Below are positions 1-7,067 of a stretch of DNA of 28,454 bases, piece after piece. A program made the position numbers and the translations under genes. This DNA is from Clostridiales bacterium UBA1738. GTDB lineage: Bacteria; Bacillota; Clostridia; UBA1381. Within the stretch, counting starts at the first letter, position 1. The number at the start of each line of letters is the position of its first letter. Under the pieces are notes generated by a model. That model saw only the letters and a program-made list of their open reading frames with translations, ran no database searches and had not been told where the DNA came from. The stretch spans positions 138,269 to 166,722 of the forward strand of contig DCIA01000010.1 in the NCBI GenBank assembly GCA_002315735.1. Direction: 5' to 3'.

Positions 1-393
1 GTTCCTAACTCAACAGGTGCTGCAAAGGCTATCGGTCTTGTTATTCCTGAACTTAACGGAAAGCTTATCGGCGCTGCACAAAGAGTTCCTGTTCCAACAG
101 GTTCAACAACAATCTTGACAGCAGTTGTTAAAGGTTCAAACGTTACTGTTGAAGGCATCAACGCTGCTATGAAGGCTCAAGCATCTCAAAGTTTTGGTTA
201 CAACGAAGACCAAATCGTTTCTTCAGACGTTATCGGTATGAGATTCGGTTCATTATTCGATGCAACTCAAACAATGGTTTCAAAGATTACTGATGACCTA
301 TATGAAGTTCAAGTTGTTTCATGGTATGATAACGAAAACTCATATACAAGCCAAATGGTTAGAACAATTAAGTACTTCGCTGAACTTAACTAA
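1..393 (+). CDS. gap: Glyceraldehyde-3-phosphate dehydrogenase, C-terminal part (5' end outside window)
   Basis: The open frame runs from base 1 to a TAA at 391-393 and encodes about 130 residues. They match the end of the catalytic domain of type I GAPDH: PNSTGAAKA, IPELNGKL, the RVPVPTGS stretch, and near the end the SWYDNENSY motif. The enzyme oxidises glyceraldehyde 3-phosphate to 1,3-bisphosphoglycerate with NAD+ and phosphate in cytosolic glycolysis. The catalytic Cys lies upstream and is not in the window. A TTG at 115 is internal to the frame and is not the real start. A strong hairpin with a T-run follows directly, so gap ends its transcript here. Family assignment is very secure; only the 5' part is missing. 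Confidence 0.96.
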   Translation, partial: VPNSTGAAKAIGLVIPELNGKLIGAAQRVPVPTGSTTILTAVVKGSNVTVEGINAAMKAQASQSFGYNEDQIVSSDVIGMRFGSLFDATQTMVSKITDDLYEVQVVSWYDNENSYTSQMVRTIKYFAELN

Positions 394-411
394 TCAGAGT
401 ATTTATGTAAT

Positions 412-446
412 AAAAAATCACGCTTTATAAAAAGCGTGATTTTTTA
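412..446. terminator. Rho-independent terminator shared by gap (+) and the stalk-domain gene (-)
   Basis: The arms AATCACGCTTT and AAAGCGTGATT pair around a short A/T loop. They are flanked by an A-run on the left and a T-run on the right, so the hairpin can terminate transcription arriving from either side. It sits between the converging ends of gap and the 456-1199 gene. Confidence 0.9.
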
Positions 447-455
447 GTTGTTTGT

Positions 456-1199
456 TTATTTCAAAGCAAACCAAATTCCATTTTGTCCGTTATAATCAAG
501 CCCATATGCCACCTTTGGATTGGCATCATCTTTCTTTACCATTCCAACAATATAGCCTTCTGCCGTTCCACCGACAAATATATCTGTAGATAAGCCACCT
601 TCAATTGAAACAAACTGATAGTCATATTTTTCATTATTTCCCGAATAAAAATCAAAATTATAACTGTTCACATTTATTGAAACGTCATTTTGTGCAGTTA
701 ATAAAGAGAAATGCACTTTTGCTATAATGTATTCATATCCATCTTTCGCATCTTCATTAAACATATTATCTTTTTTTATCTTCTCCCATGCTTTTTCTCC
801 TCGTATCACATCGGAGATTCGCACCGCAGCAGAATAATCAGGTGTTATACTTGACAAATCTATAAAATCATATTTGTTTGTTCGGGTATATGTTTGCACT
901 GTATTAATAGGTGCAGGATTTGTTCTTGAATAATCGTTATTTTGTGCTACCGGCGATTGATTTCCAACCTCCACTTGATGTTGTTCGTCATTCCAATTTA
1001 CTTCTACTCCCAACGCTTGACCTACTGCTTTTAACGGCAAGTATGTACTCCCATTAATAACAACTGCTTTACCATTTGTAAACTCTTGCCCTTCAACAAA
1101 CACCTTAAATCTTGCATCTTCTGCTGTATATGTCGCAGCAAATGCTATTGTGCCTGTTAAAATTGTTCCTGTTAAAATTCCTGATAAAAATTTTTTCAT
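456..1199 (-). CDS. Secreted protein with copper-amine-oxidase-like stalk domain and DUF4352-like C-terminal domain
   Basis: The 247-aa protein begins with a signal peptide (MKK, a hydrophobic stretch, AFAA at about 20-23). Residues about 30-80 resemble the stalk domain called Cu_amine_oxidN1, with the typical NGSTYLPLKAVGQALG and a following VNWNDEQHQV. This domain is common in exported Clostridia proteins and has no amine oxidase activity by itself. A Ser/Thr/Asn-rich linker leads to a C-terminal beta-rich domain (about 115-247; GYEYIIAKVHFSL) resembling the DUF4352/telokin-like fold. It is probably cell-surface or secreted; the ligand is unknown. The start is fixed by GGAGGAAA just upstream. 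It is transcribed divergently from the XRE regulator at 1304. Two operator-like repeats sit on its promoter, suggesting control by that regulator. Confidence 0.8.
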   Translation of the reverse strand: MKKFLSGILTGTILTGTIAFAATYTAEDARFKVFVEGQEFTNGKAVVINGSTYLPLKAVGQALGVEVNWNDEQHQVEVGNQSPVAQNNDYSRTNPAPINTVQTYTRTNKYDFIDLSSITPDYSAAVRISDVIRGEKAWEKIKKDNMFNEDAKDGYEYIIAKVHFSLLTAQNDVSINVNSYNFDFYSGNNEKYDYQFVSIEGGLSTDIFVGGTAEGYIVGMVKKDDANPKVAYGLDYNGQNGIWFALK

Positions 1200-1231
1200 A
1201 AAATTTCCTCCATTTCATATAATATGTTTAT

Positions 1232-1260
1232 ATTATAGACGATTTTTGTCTAAAAGTCAA
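1232..1260 (-). promoter_or_regulatory. Sigma-A type promoter of the stalk-domain gene
   Basis: Reading the minus strand, TTGACT (1260-1255), a 17-bp spacer and a perfect TATAAT (1237-1232) precede the GGAGGAAA ribosome binding site of the 456-1199 gene. One operator-like repeat lies in the spacer and another abuts the -35 box. Confidence 0.8.
1236..1252. promoter_or_regulatory. Operator-like inverted repeat, copy 1
   Basis: TAGAC, 7 bp, GTCTA: a 17-bp imperfectly spaced palindrome with perfect 5-bp arms. It lies between the -35 and -10 boxes of the stalk-gene promoter, the usual place for a repressor to block RNA polymerase. The centre of copy 2 is 25 bp away. Binding by the adjacent XRE protein is inferred. 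Confidence 0.6.
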
Positions 1261-1277
1261 TAGAAACTTTTTGTCTA
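1261..1277. promoter_or_regulatory. Operator-like inverted repeat, copy 2
   Basis: TAGA, 9 bp, TCTA with the right half GTCTA identical to copy 1; total length again 17 bp, and the outermost base of the left half-site differs (TAGAA against TAGAC). It lies just upstream of the XRE gene and next to the -35 box of the divergent promoter, so one repressor could control both directions. Confidence 0.55.
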
Positions 1278-1303
1278 TGATAAATTAGTGTCGGGTGATT
1301 ATT

Positions 1304-1504
1304 ATGGAACTATCTTTTGGGGAAAAAATTAAAAATCTAAGAGAAGATTTAGATATGAATCAAACCGAACTAGGCATTGCCGTAGGAATGTCGCAACGCA
1401 AAATTTCATATATCGAATGTGGAAAATGTGAGCCGTCAATAGATGACATCAAGATTTTTTGTAGATTTTTTAACGTTTCGGCCGATTTTCTTTTAGGCAT
1501 ATAA
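1304..1504 (+). CDS. Small XRE-family (Cro/C1-type) transcriptional regulator
   Basis: This 66-aa protein is a single Cro/C1 helix-turn-helix domain: GEKIKNLREDLDMNQTELG, then GMSQRKISYIECGKCEPSID, then a last helix pair ending SADFLLGI. It has no ligand or multimerisation domain. The frame can be extended to a GTG at 1295, but the ATG at 1304 is preferred because GGGTGAT lies 5-8 bases before it. The same RGGTGAT spacing precedes the genes at 1658 and 4158. It is divergent from the stalk-domain gene with two 17-bp operator-like repeats between. A self- and neighbour-regulating repressor is the likely role (inference). Confidence 0.87.
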   Translation: MELSFGEKIKNLREDLDMNQTELGIAVGMSQRKISYIECGKCEPSIDDIKIFCRFFNVSADFLLGI

Positions 1505-1518
1505 GGTAGGTGTTGATT

Positions 1519-1653
1519 TTGGTAAAAATAATCTTAGAACAAACTTTATCACAATTTAATATTACAAGATATGAACTTTCAAAACGAACGGGCATTCAAT
1601 ATAAAATAATTGACAATCTCATTTTTTGCGATATAATTAAACTTACGAGGTGA
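1519..1653 (+). CDS. Mini HTH-like ORF, 44 aa, possibly a degraded XRE gene
   Basis: A TTG at 1519 preceded by GGTAGGTG opens a 44-residue frame. It contains LSQFNITRYELSKRTGIQY followed by KIIDNL, which matches the first three helices of a Cro/C1-type HTH. The usual recognition-supporting helices 4-5 are absent: the frame ends at a TGA that overlaps the ribosome binding site of the next gene. A consensus promoter for that next gene lies inside its 3' half. It could be a genuine mini-regulator made from the 1304 transcript, or a remnant whose 3' part was replaced. The HTH resemblance is clear; that it is expressed is uncertain. Confidence 0.5.
   Translation: MVKIILEQTLSQFNITRYELSKRTGIQYKIIDNLIFCDIIKLTR
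1610..1637 (+). promoter_or_regulatory. Consensus promoter for the 61-aa Cys-rich gene
   Basis: TTGACA at 1610-1615, a 16-bp spacer, and TATAAT at 1632-1637: perfect hexamers. Transcription would start about 15 bases before the ATG at 1658. The promoter lies within the coding frame of the mini HTH ORF. Confidence 0.8.
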
Positions 1654-1657
1654 TATT

Positions 1658-1843
1658 ATGACGAAAAAGAAAACGTGCTGTGAGGACTGCGCATATTTTG
1701 TTTATGACGATGAGTATGACGGATATTTCTGTGAAATGGACTTAGACGAAGACGAAATGCTCCGTTTTATGCAAAGTTCCTTTGATAATTGTCCATATTA
1801 CCGATTCGGTGACGAATATGCCATCGTAAGAAAACAAAACTAA
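1658..1843 (+). CDS. Small Cys-rich acidic protein, DUF6472-like
   Basis: The protein has 61 residues. Cysteines at positions 7, 8, 11, 25 and 45 (CCEDC, FC, NCPYY) suggest a small metal-binding, probably zinc, fold. The pattern CxxCxxY, Y-D-Y, LDEDEMLRF, CPYYRFGDEY and a C-terminal VRKQN resembles, from memory, the uncharacterised family DUF6472 that is widespread in Clostridia. The start is supported by GAGGTGAT at 1647-1654 and a consensus promoter just upstream. It is followed by its own terminator, so it appears monocistronic. The function is unknown. Confidence 0.85.
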   Translation: MTKKKTCCEDCAYFVYDDEYDGYFCEMDLDEDEMLRFMQSSFDNCPYYRFGDEYAIVRKQN

Positions 1844-1873
1844 AACCTCTCTTTTAAAAGAGAGGTTTTTTTG
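1842..1873 (+). terminator. Rho-independent terminator
   Basis: AAAACCTCTCTTTT pairs with AAAAGAGAGGTTTT and is followed by further T residues. It lies right after the stop codon of the 61-aa gene and isolates it from spoIVA. Confidence 0.9.
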
Positions 1874-1935
1874 TACTAAAATATGCTTCGTCCAAATATA
1901 ATGTATTAACCTGTACTAAAAAAGGAGGAGCATTT

Positions 1936-3414
1936 GTGGCAGAATACAGTATTTATAAAGATATAGAAGAGCGTTCGGGCGGCGATGTTTACATAGGCGT
2001 TGTAGGCCCTGTCCGTACAGGAAAATCAACCTTTATCAAAAAATTTATGGATTTACTTGTGATTCCAAATTTACAAAACTCATACCAAGCAGAAAGAACT
2101 CGTGATGAACTTCCGCAATCGGCACAAGGCAGAACAATTATGACCACAGAGCCGAAATTTGTCCCAAACGAAGCAGTTTCAATCTCACTTGGCGATAATG
2201 CAAAAATGAAAGTTCGAATGATTGATTGCGTTGGTTATATCGTCGACGGCTCAATGGGATATATTGAGGACGATATGCCAAGAATGGTATCAACACCGTG
2301 GTCAGAAGCGCCAATACCATTTTTTGAAGCGGCAGAACTCGGCACAAAAAAAGTAATTTGTGACCATTCAAACATCGGCATTGTAGTTACAACAGACGGC
2401 TCTATTTGCGAAATTGACAGAGATAGTTATGTCTCAGCAGAAAATCGAGTTATTAACGAATTAAAGGCTTTAAATAAACCTTTTATTATTCTGTTAAATT
2501 CCAGCGAGCCAAGTTCGCTTCGCTGTCAAAATTTGCAAAAAGACCTTTCCGAAAAGCACGGCGTCCCTGCTGTGTCGGTAAATTGTGAGGAACTAACCGA
2601 AAAGGACATTTCAAGAATTATGGAAACGGTACTTTTTGAATTCCCTCTTAGTGAAATCAATTTCAGTCTTCCAAAATGGTTTATGAGCCTTGGCTCAAAT
2701 CATTGGCTTTACGAGCAAATGATGTCATCAATAAAGACCGAAATTCTACCACTTTATAAAATAAGCAGCGTAAAAGGATTATGCAATTCCCTTGAAAACT
2801 ATGATTATGTCTCAAAATCTACAATCGACGGCATTGATTTGGGCTGTGGCAAGGCAAAACTTTTGATAGACCTTCCTGATAACTTGTTCTATCAAATTTT
2901 GGGCGAAGAATCAGGCTTTGAAATTGACGGCAAGGACTCACTTGTAACTCTTATTCGTTCGCTTTCCGAAACTAAGCAAAAATATGATAAGGTAGCATCG
3001 GCAATTGAGCAAGTTAACGCTTGCGGATACGGAATCGTTTCGCCATCGACAGATGAATTGTCCCTTGAAGAACCAAAAATCGTAAAACAAGGCGGCAGAT
3101 ACGGAGTCAAGTTAAAAGCATCAGCGCCCAGCATTCATATGATTAAAGCAAATATTGAAGCAGAAGTAAACCCAATAGTAGGCACCGAAAAGCAATCGGA
3201 AGAACTTGTTCACTACCTTCTTGACGAATTTAAAACCGATCCTGCAAAGATTTGGGAATCAAACATTTTTGGAAAGTCGCTATTCGAATTGGTTAACGAA
3301 AGCGTGAATAACAAACTTGGTAAAATGCCAAACGAAGCTCGCCAAAAACTTGCTACAACACTCGAAAGGATTTTGAACGAAGGCAGTGGTGGTCTAATTT
3401 GCATAATTTTATAA
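1936..3414 (+). CDS. spoIVA: Stage IV sporulation protein A (spore coat basement-layer ATPase)
   Basis: The protein has 492 aa, the same length as Bacillus subtilis SpoIVA. Walker A GPVRTGKST is at residues 24-32 (Lys30), after the conserved start MAEYSIYKDIEERSGGDVYIG. A central ATPase-like region follows, and the C-terminus ends in GGLICIIL as in the family. SpoIVA hydrolyses ATP to polymerise on the forespore outer membrane. There it anchors the coat and, with its partners, helps cortex assembly. The start is a GTG with AAAGGAGG 8 bases upstream. The 3' end overlaps the next gene by 16 bases, which suggests translational coupling. I could not identify a convincing sigma-E promoter in the 62 bases before the gene. 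Its presence shows that the organism belongs to an endospore-forming lineage. Confidence 0.97.
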   Translation: MAEYSIYKDIEERSGGDVYIGVVGPVRTGKSTFIKKFMDLLVIPNLQNSYQAERTRDELPQSAQGRTIMTTEPKFVPNEAVSISLGDNAKMKVRMIDCVGYIVDGSMGYIEDDMPRMVSTPWSEAPIPFFEAAELGTKKVICDHSNIGIVVTTDGSICEIDRDSYVSAENRVINELKALNKPFIILLNSSEPSSLRCQNLQKDLSEKHGVPAVSVNCEELTEKDISRIMETVLFEFPLSEINFSLPKWFMSLGSNHWLYEQMMSSIKTEILPLYKISSVKGLCNSLENYDYVSKSTIDGIDLGCGKAKLLIDLPDNLFYQILGEESGFEIDGKDSLVTLIRSLSETKQKYDKVASAIEQVNACGYGIVSPSTDELSLEEPKIVKQGGRYGVKLKASAPSIHMIKANIEAEVNPIVGTEKQSEELVHYLLDEFKTDPAKIWESNIFGKSLFELVNESVNNKLGKMPNEARQKLATTLERILNEGSGGLICIIL

Positions 3415-4076
3415 AAATCAATTTCACTCTTTTGATTATCCTTTGCCTTTGCAGTTGCAATAGTGGTGTAAAAACTAACTATATTGACAAATCCTATTCC
3501 GACGAGTCGGTTTTGGTTGATGCAAAAATCCCTCAACTCAGCGGTCTTTATAGCAGTGACCTACAAGAGTCAATAAATGAGGAATTCTTGACAGTTACAG
3601 ACGACCTTTTAACTAAATTTCAAAAAAGTTCCGGCGAAACGGGTGAACTTTCAGAGTTTTCTGTAAAAACAAGCGAGCATTACAATAAAAACGGGATTTT
3701 TTCAATGGTCACAGACTATGAATATTTCGCAAGAAGCAAAAACAAAAATTGTTATAGACTTTCCAAAAATATTGACACGCTAAATTGCGTGGAACTTGAC
3801 TTTTCAGACCTTTTTGCCGATGCTTCTTACATAGATGTTATAAATAGTATGATTGAGGACATTGTTGCAAGCAATCCTGACAAATATCAAGACCTTTGGG
3901 CAAAACCTAAACTTTCACAAAACCAACGCTTTTATATAGATGATGATGACATTGTCATCTTCTATCCACCGTATGAACTTTCCTATTACGAGCGTGGTTT
4001 TGTAGAAATCCCATTGCCACTTGACGAACTTTCAGGATACTTAACTCCATCATATAGAGAAATTTTAGTAAAATAA
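3399..4076 (+). CDS. Lipoprotein with DUF4163/DUF3298-like (RsiV-like) extracellular domain
   Basis: The protein has 225 aa. The N-terminus has a basic-hydrophobic signal and a likely lipobox LCSC with Cys20 as the lipidated residue, so it should be attached to the outer face of the membrane. The region about 30-140 resembles DUF4163. The C-terminal part (about 140-225; IVIFYPPYELSYYERG followed by VEIPL) matches DUF3298, the pair of domains found in RsiV/PdaC-type exported proteins. In RsiV that fold binds lysozyme, but there is no sigma factor gene here and no anti-sigma segment on the cytosolic side. It starts at a TTG 16 bases inside the end of spoIVA, with GTGGTGG as a modest ribosome binding site. 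A role in the sporulating cell envelope is an inference from coupling. Confidence 0.75.
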   Translation: MHNFIKINFTLLIILCLCSCNSGVKTNYIDKSYSDESVLVDAKIPQLSGLYSSDLQESINEEFLTVTDDLLTKFQKSSGETGELSEFSVKTSEHYNKNGIFSMVTDYEYFARSKNKNCYRLSKNIDTLNCVELDFSDLFADASYIDVINSMIEDIVASNPDKYQDLWAKPKLSQNQRFYIDDDDIVIFYPPYELSYYERGFVEIPLPLDELSGYLTPSYREILVK

Positions 4077-4101
4077 GGCTGCCTTTTTGGGGTAGCCTTA
4101 T
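4073..4101 (+). terminator. Hairpin after the lipoprotein gene, probable weak terminator
   Basis: TAAGGCTGCC pairs with GGTAGCCTTA (one G-T pair) around a T-rich loop, beginning at the stop codon of the lipoprotein gene. The T-run after the stem is poor, so termination may be partial. The -35 box of the next promoter begins at its right edge. Confidence 0.55.
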
Positions 4102-4129
4102 TGCTATAAATGAAAAAATAGTATATAAT
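4101..4129 (+). promoter_or_regulatory. Promoter of the DUF2752-CpXC pair
   Basis: TTGCTA (4101-4106), a 17-bp spacer and TATAAT (4124-4129) precede the AGGGTGAT ribosome binding site of the gene at 4158. Confidence 0.6.
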
Positions 4130-4157
4130 AGTTATATAAACAAATTAGGGTGATAAA

Positions 4158-4460
4158 ATGATTAAAGATTTTGCAATATGTCCTATCTATAATATTTTAG
4201 GCATTCCTTGCCCGGGGTGTGGTGGAACAAGGGCATATTTATACTTTTTTACAGGACATTTTAAGGAAGCATTTTTGATGCATCCTCTATTTTTATTGCC
4301 ACTGATATTTTTATATCCAAAATTCAGAAAAAACAGAAAAGTAATACTTGCGGTAGCCACGACTTTTATTATAGTTTACATCATACGATTTATTTTTCTT
4401 TTTCCTGATACGCCACCTTTTAACTTTAACAAAAACAGTCTTATAGGAGATTTATTATGA
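4158..4460 (+). CDS. DUF2752 family small membrane protein
   Basis: The protein has 100 aa. Near the N-terminus it has the hallmark IPCPGCGGTRAY (CPxCGxTR) of DUF2752, which suggests a metal-binding or structural Cys pair. Two to three hydrophobic segments follow: about 24-37, the LLPLIFLY region around 46-53, and VILAVATTFIIVYIIRFIFL around 62-81. The biochemical role of the family is unknown. The start is supported by AGGGTGAT at 4148-4155. Its stop overlaps the start of the CpXC gene by 4 bases (ATGA), so the two are translationally coupled. Confidence 0.85.
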   Translation: MIKDFAICPIYNILGIPCPGCGGTRAYLYFFTGHFKEAFLMHPLFLLPLIFLYPKFRKNRKVILAVATTFIIVYIIRFIFLFPDTPPFNFNKNSLIGDLL

Positions 4461-5128
4461 GTATCAACGAAAAGCAAACAATAAAATGCCCAAAATGCGG
4501 AGAACTCTCTGACCTTGTTGTCTGGGAATCTATAACCGTTTCGGACAGCCCCGACCTTAAAGAAGATTTATTAAAAGGCAAAATCAACATCTTCAAGTGT
4601 GCTTCTTGCGGTCAAACAGCACTTTTCCCATCACCGATTTTATATCGTGATGACGAAAAAAAACTTCTTTTTTCCTTTGCTCCGACCGAAAATGATGCTG
4701 AAAGATTACGACTTTTTGATGAAGTCAAAACTTCTTCAAGGCAATCAAGAGAACTTGACAATTTCCCTGAATATAACCTAAGATTTGTATCTTCCCTAAA
4801 CGAACTTCTTGAAAAGGTTTTGATTTTTGACAACGGGCTTCACGACAAGGTGATTGAAACTATAAAACTTCTTGTTCTTTCACAAGACGAGGAGAAAATG
4901 GCTCAAAGAAGCTGTGTTTTCGGAAAAATCGACAATGGAGAAATTGAATTTCTTATCCAAGACAAAAAGGAAAATCAAATTTATACTTCCCGTGTGCCTT
5001 ATGCAACATACAGGCAAATTGAAACAGCCCTTTCTCAAAGCGGAGTAAAATTTATTAGTTTTGATTGGGAATTGGTTGATTTAAATTATGCCACAAATCT
5101 TCTGCGTGGAGTTAACAATACGCTATAA
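4457..5128 (+). CDS. CpXC-domain protein
   Basis: The protein has 223 aa. It opens with a CpXC domain: the pairs CPKC (residues 11-14) and CASC (about 48-51), each followed by G, form a zinc-ribbon-like arrangement. The rest, about 90-223, is soluble and predicted mixed alpha/beta, with no recognised motif. CpXC proteins are uncharacterised. No membrane segment or signal peptide is seen, so it is probably cytosolic. The start ATG overlaps the DUF2752 stop by 4 bases. The pairing with a membrane protein that also carries a CPxCG motif suggests that they act together (inference). Confidence 0.82.
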   Translation: MSINEKQTIKCPKCGELSDLVVWESITVSDSPDLKEDLLKGKINIFKCASCGQTALFPSPILYRDDEKKLLFSFAPTENDAERLRLFDEVKTSSRQSRELDNFPEYNLRFVSSLNELLEKVLIFDNGLHDKVIETIKLLVLSQDEEKMAQRSCVFGKIDNGEIEFLIQDKKENQIYTSRVPYATYRQIETALSQSGVKFISFDWELVDLNYATNLLRGVNNTL

Positions 5129-5157
5129 AAAAACCTACCATATGGTAGGTTTTTTTA
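5127..5157. terminator. Bidirectional terminator between CpXC gene (+) and BMC operon (-)
   Basis: AAAAAACCTACC and GGTAGGTTTTTT pair around ATAT, with A-run and T-run on opposite sides. It closes the + strand CpXC transcript and, read on the minus strand, the BMC operon immediately after pduT. Confidence 0.93.
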
Positions 5158-5158
5158 T

Positions 5159-5704
5159 TTATAATATTGCTTCCCAAAGTTCCGGATGTGGATTTGCGAT
5201 AACTTCGGTATTTATTAAAACTCCGCCCTCAGCAGCAATTTTTGCGCCTGCCTCAACTGCCGCTTTAACATCAGCGACCTCTCCTGTCATGGTAACAAAG
5301 CATTTTCCGCCCATACCTCTTGCAACACGCACTTCTATTAATGAAATATTTGCCGCCTTAACCGCCGCATCTGCCGCCAAAATACTGCTTGCCGCAGTAA
5401 ACGTTTCAACAATTCCAAGGGCTTTTTTCTCTGCTACCGGTGCTGTTCCGCACATTGCCTCAAAAACTTTATCTCCCAAATTTCCAATTATGAATTTATC
5501 AATTAGCGCATCTTCGCTCACCATAACGGCTCTATCTACCGCAGCACGAATTTCTGATAGTGTTCCACCAACAATGGTAACAAACTTACCCGGGCAAACG
5601 CTACCTGATTGGATTAAAAATACTCCTGCGCCTTTCAACATTTCATCGGTAACCTTGATACCTTTTGAAATATTTTTGACCTCTACAAGTCCTATTGACT
5701 TCAT
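5159..5704 (-). CDS. pduT: BMC-T shell protein, PduT-like, with Fe-S cysteine
   Basis: The protein has 181 aa made of two tandem BMC domains (about 3-88 and 95-181). It would form pseudo-hexameric trimers in the microcompartment facet. The first domain carries SGSVCPGKF with Cys37 in the place of the PduT cysteine that binds a [4Fe-4S] cluster at the trimer axis. The second domain contains GGKCF and ends ANPHPELWEAIL. Known PduT trimers are thought to carry electrons, or a cluster, across the shell. The gene lies 9 bases downstream of pduS, its usual redox partner, and is the last gene of the operon. No key residue is missing. Confidence 0.93.
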   Translation of the reverse strand: MKSIGLVEVKNISKGIKVTDEMLKGAGVFLIQSGSVCPGKFVTIVGGTLSEIRAAVDRAVMVSEDALIDKFIIGNLGDKVFEAMCGTAPVAEKKALGIVETFTAASSILAADAAVKAANISLIEVRVARGMGGKCFVTMTGEVADVKAAVEAGAKIAAEGGVLINTEVIANPHPELWEAIL

Positions 5705-5713
5705 ACTTTATCT

Positions 5714-7048
5714 CTACCTTTCAATTACTACAAATCTGTCAGTAATCTCTTTTACCTTTCCATCTATTGATGAATGGATTGTTGTTCCAAGCGTCGACAA
5801 ATCTGTTCTTGCAATCGGCTCACCTTTTTTGACTATATCTCCAACCGAAACAATCGCTGTCGCCGGTTTTCCTATATGTTGCGAGAATGGAATATATACC
5901 GTCTTTGGCTTAAACTCGATTTCTTTTCTTGTAACCATTTGCTTTACAAATCGTCTAATGCCTAATTTGTCTATCAAAACACTTGACGGAACAAGCCTTC
6001 CCTCTCGCTCCTCTCTCACTTTTTGAGGAGCAATGTTATCTTTTCGTCTAAACCCTTGCTTTGAAAGTTCTGCTTTTACTGCTAGGGATATTTTTTGCGG
6101 GTCAAGCATTTGTTGACAGGCAACAACTGTACAAACACCGCAACCGCTACACATTGTGGTTTCTGTAAATGCTCTTGCATCTTGCACTTCGCTATGCGAT
6201 GCCGCACGGAGCGTCTTATCAATATGAATATTATATCCTAGAAGGTATCTTGGGCACATATCGGTACACATATGGCATCCGCAGCACGCCGCCGCAGCAC
6301 GCTTTAATGTGATAGACTTTGGCGCTCTCTTTCTTTGAATAACTGTATGTGTTTCAGGAAAAACCAAGATTCCTTTTGTGGTCTTTGTTATTACATCGGT
6401 TTTAGGGTCAACCAGTTTCCCCATCATAGGGCCGCCGTCGATAATTGCTTTTCCCTCTAAATCTTTATAACCGCATTCGGTTAAAAAGTCAATTATTCTC
6501 ATACCGATTGGGGCACGAACTATGATATCGTTTTGGACATCTCCACCAACTAAAACATATTTATTTGTAATATTTTCATCTCTTACAAGTTTATTGTGAA
6601 TATTATAAACCGTTTCGGCGTTGATTACCATAACTCCAACCGTTATCGGAAGTGCACCCTCAGGCACAATCTTGCCTGTTGTTTCATAAATCAAAACAAG
6701 TTCGTCGCCTGCCGGATAAACATCAGGGATTTCGACTACTTTAACCTCTGTTCCTTCAATTTCTTTTAAAACATTTTTGTCAAGCAAGTCAATATTTTTC
6801 CCTTTAATACCAATAAGCACCTCTTCTGCGCCTAGGCTTTCCTTTAAAACGAACAGTGTTTCAACTATTGCCTTAAAGTGATGTGCCAAAATATGATGGT
6901 CTGTCATCATAAGTGGTTCACACTCTGCCGCATTCACAACAATCTGTTTAACATCTTTTGAAAACTTTTTATGCGTAGGAAAACCGGCGCCACCTGCACC
7001 GACAATTCCCGCTTCATAAACAAGTTCTTGAAGCTTTGAAAACTCCAT
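5714..7048 (-). CDS. pduS: PduS-type RnfC-like flavoprotein with two Fe-S clusters
   Basis: The protein has 444 aa. The glycine-rich GAGGAGFPTHKK (17-28) and NAAECEPL are typical of the RnfC/NuoF-like FMN- and NADH-binding domain. An SLBB-like central part follows. Two [4Fe-4S] motifs come next: C255-x2-C258-x2-C261-x3-C265-P and C300-x2-C303-x2-C306-x4-C311. The x4 gap in the second cluster is, from memory, also seen in Salmonella PduS. The C-terminal 60 residues look like the hammerhead/biotinyl-like fold (GEPIAR, SSIDGKV). PduS is a cobalamin reductase in Pdu. In cobalamin-free metabolosomes it is presumed to shuttle electrons from NADH to the PduT cluster. No B12 enzyme is encoded here, so the redox role is more likely (inference). 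Confidence 0.93.
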   Translation of the reverse strand: MEFSKLQELVYEAGIVGAGGAGFPTHKKFSKDVKQIVVNAAECEPLMMTDHHILAHHFKAIVETLFVLKESLGAEEVLIGIKGKNIDLLDKNVLKEIEGTEVKVVEIPDVYPAGDELVLIYETTGKIVPEGALPITVGVMVINAETVYNIHNKLVRDENITNKYVLVGGDVQNDIIVRAPIGMRIIDFLTECGYKDLEGKAIIDGGPMMGKLVDPKTDVITKTTKGILVFPETHTVIQRKRAPKSITLKRAAAACCGCHMCTDMCPRYLLGYNIHIDKTLRAASHSEVQDARAFTETTMCSGCGVCTVVACQQMLDPQKISLAVKAELSKQGFRRKDNIAPQKVREEREGRLVPSSVLIDKLGIRRFVKQMVTRKEIEFKPKTVYIPFSQHIGKPATAIVSVGDIVKKGEPIARTDLSTLGTTIHSSIDGKVKEITDRFVVIER

Positions 7049-7067
7049 TATTATGCCTCCCGATTAA

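Noticed and set aside
1874..1935. Sigma-E promoter for spoIVA
   Set aside because: The A/T-rich stretch has TATAAT-like bits, but I found no pair of boxes with proper spacing that fits the sigma-E consensus well enough.
5088..6026. 312-codon open frame on the + strand opposite pduT/pduS
   Set aside because: It is antisense to two unmistakable genes, has no ribosome binding site or family resemblance, and its open length follows from the codon bias of the genes beneath.
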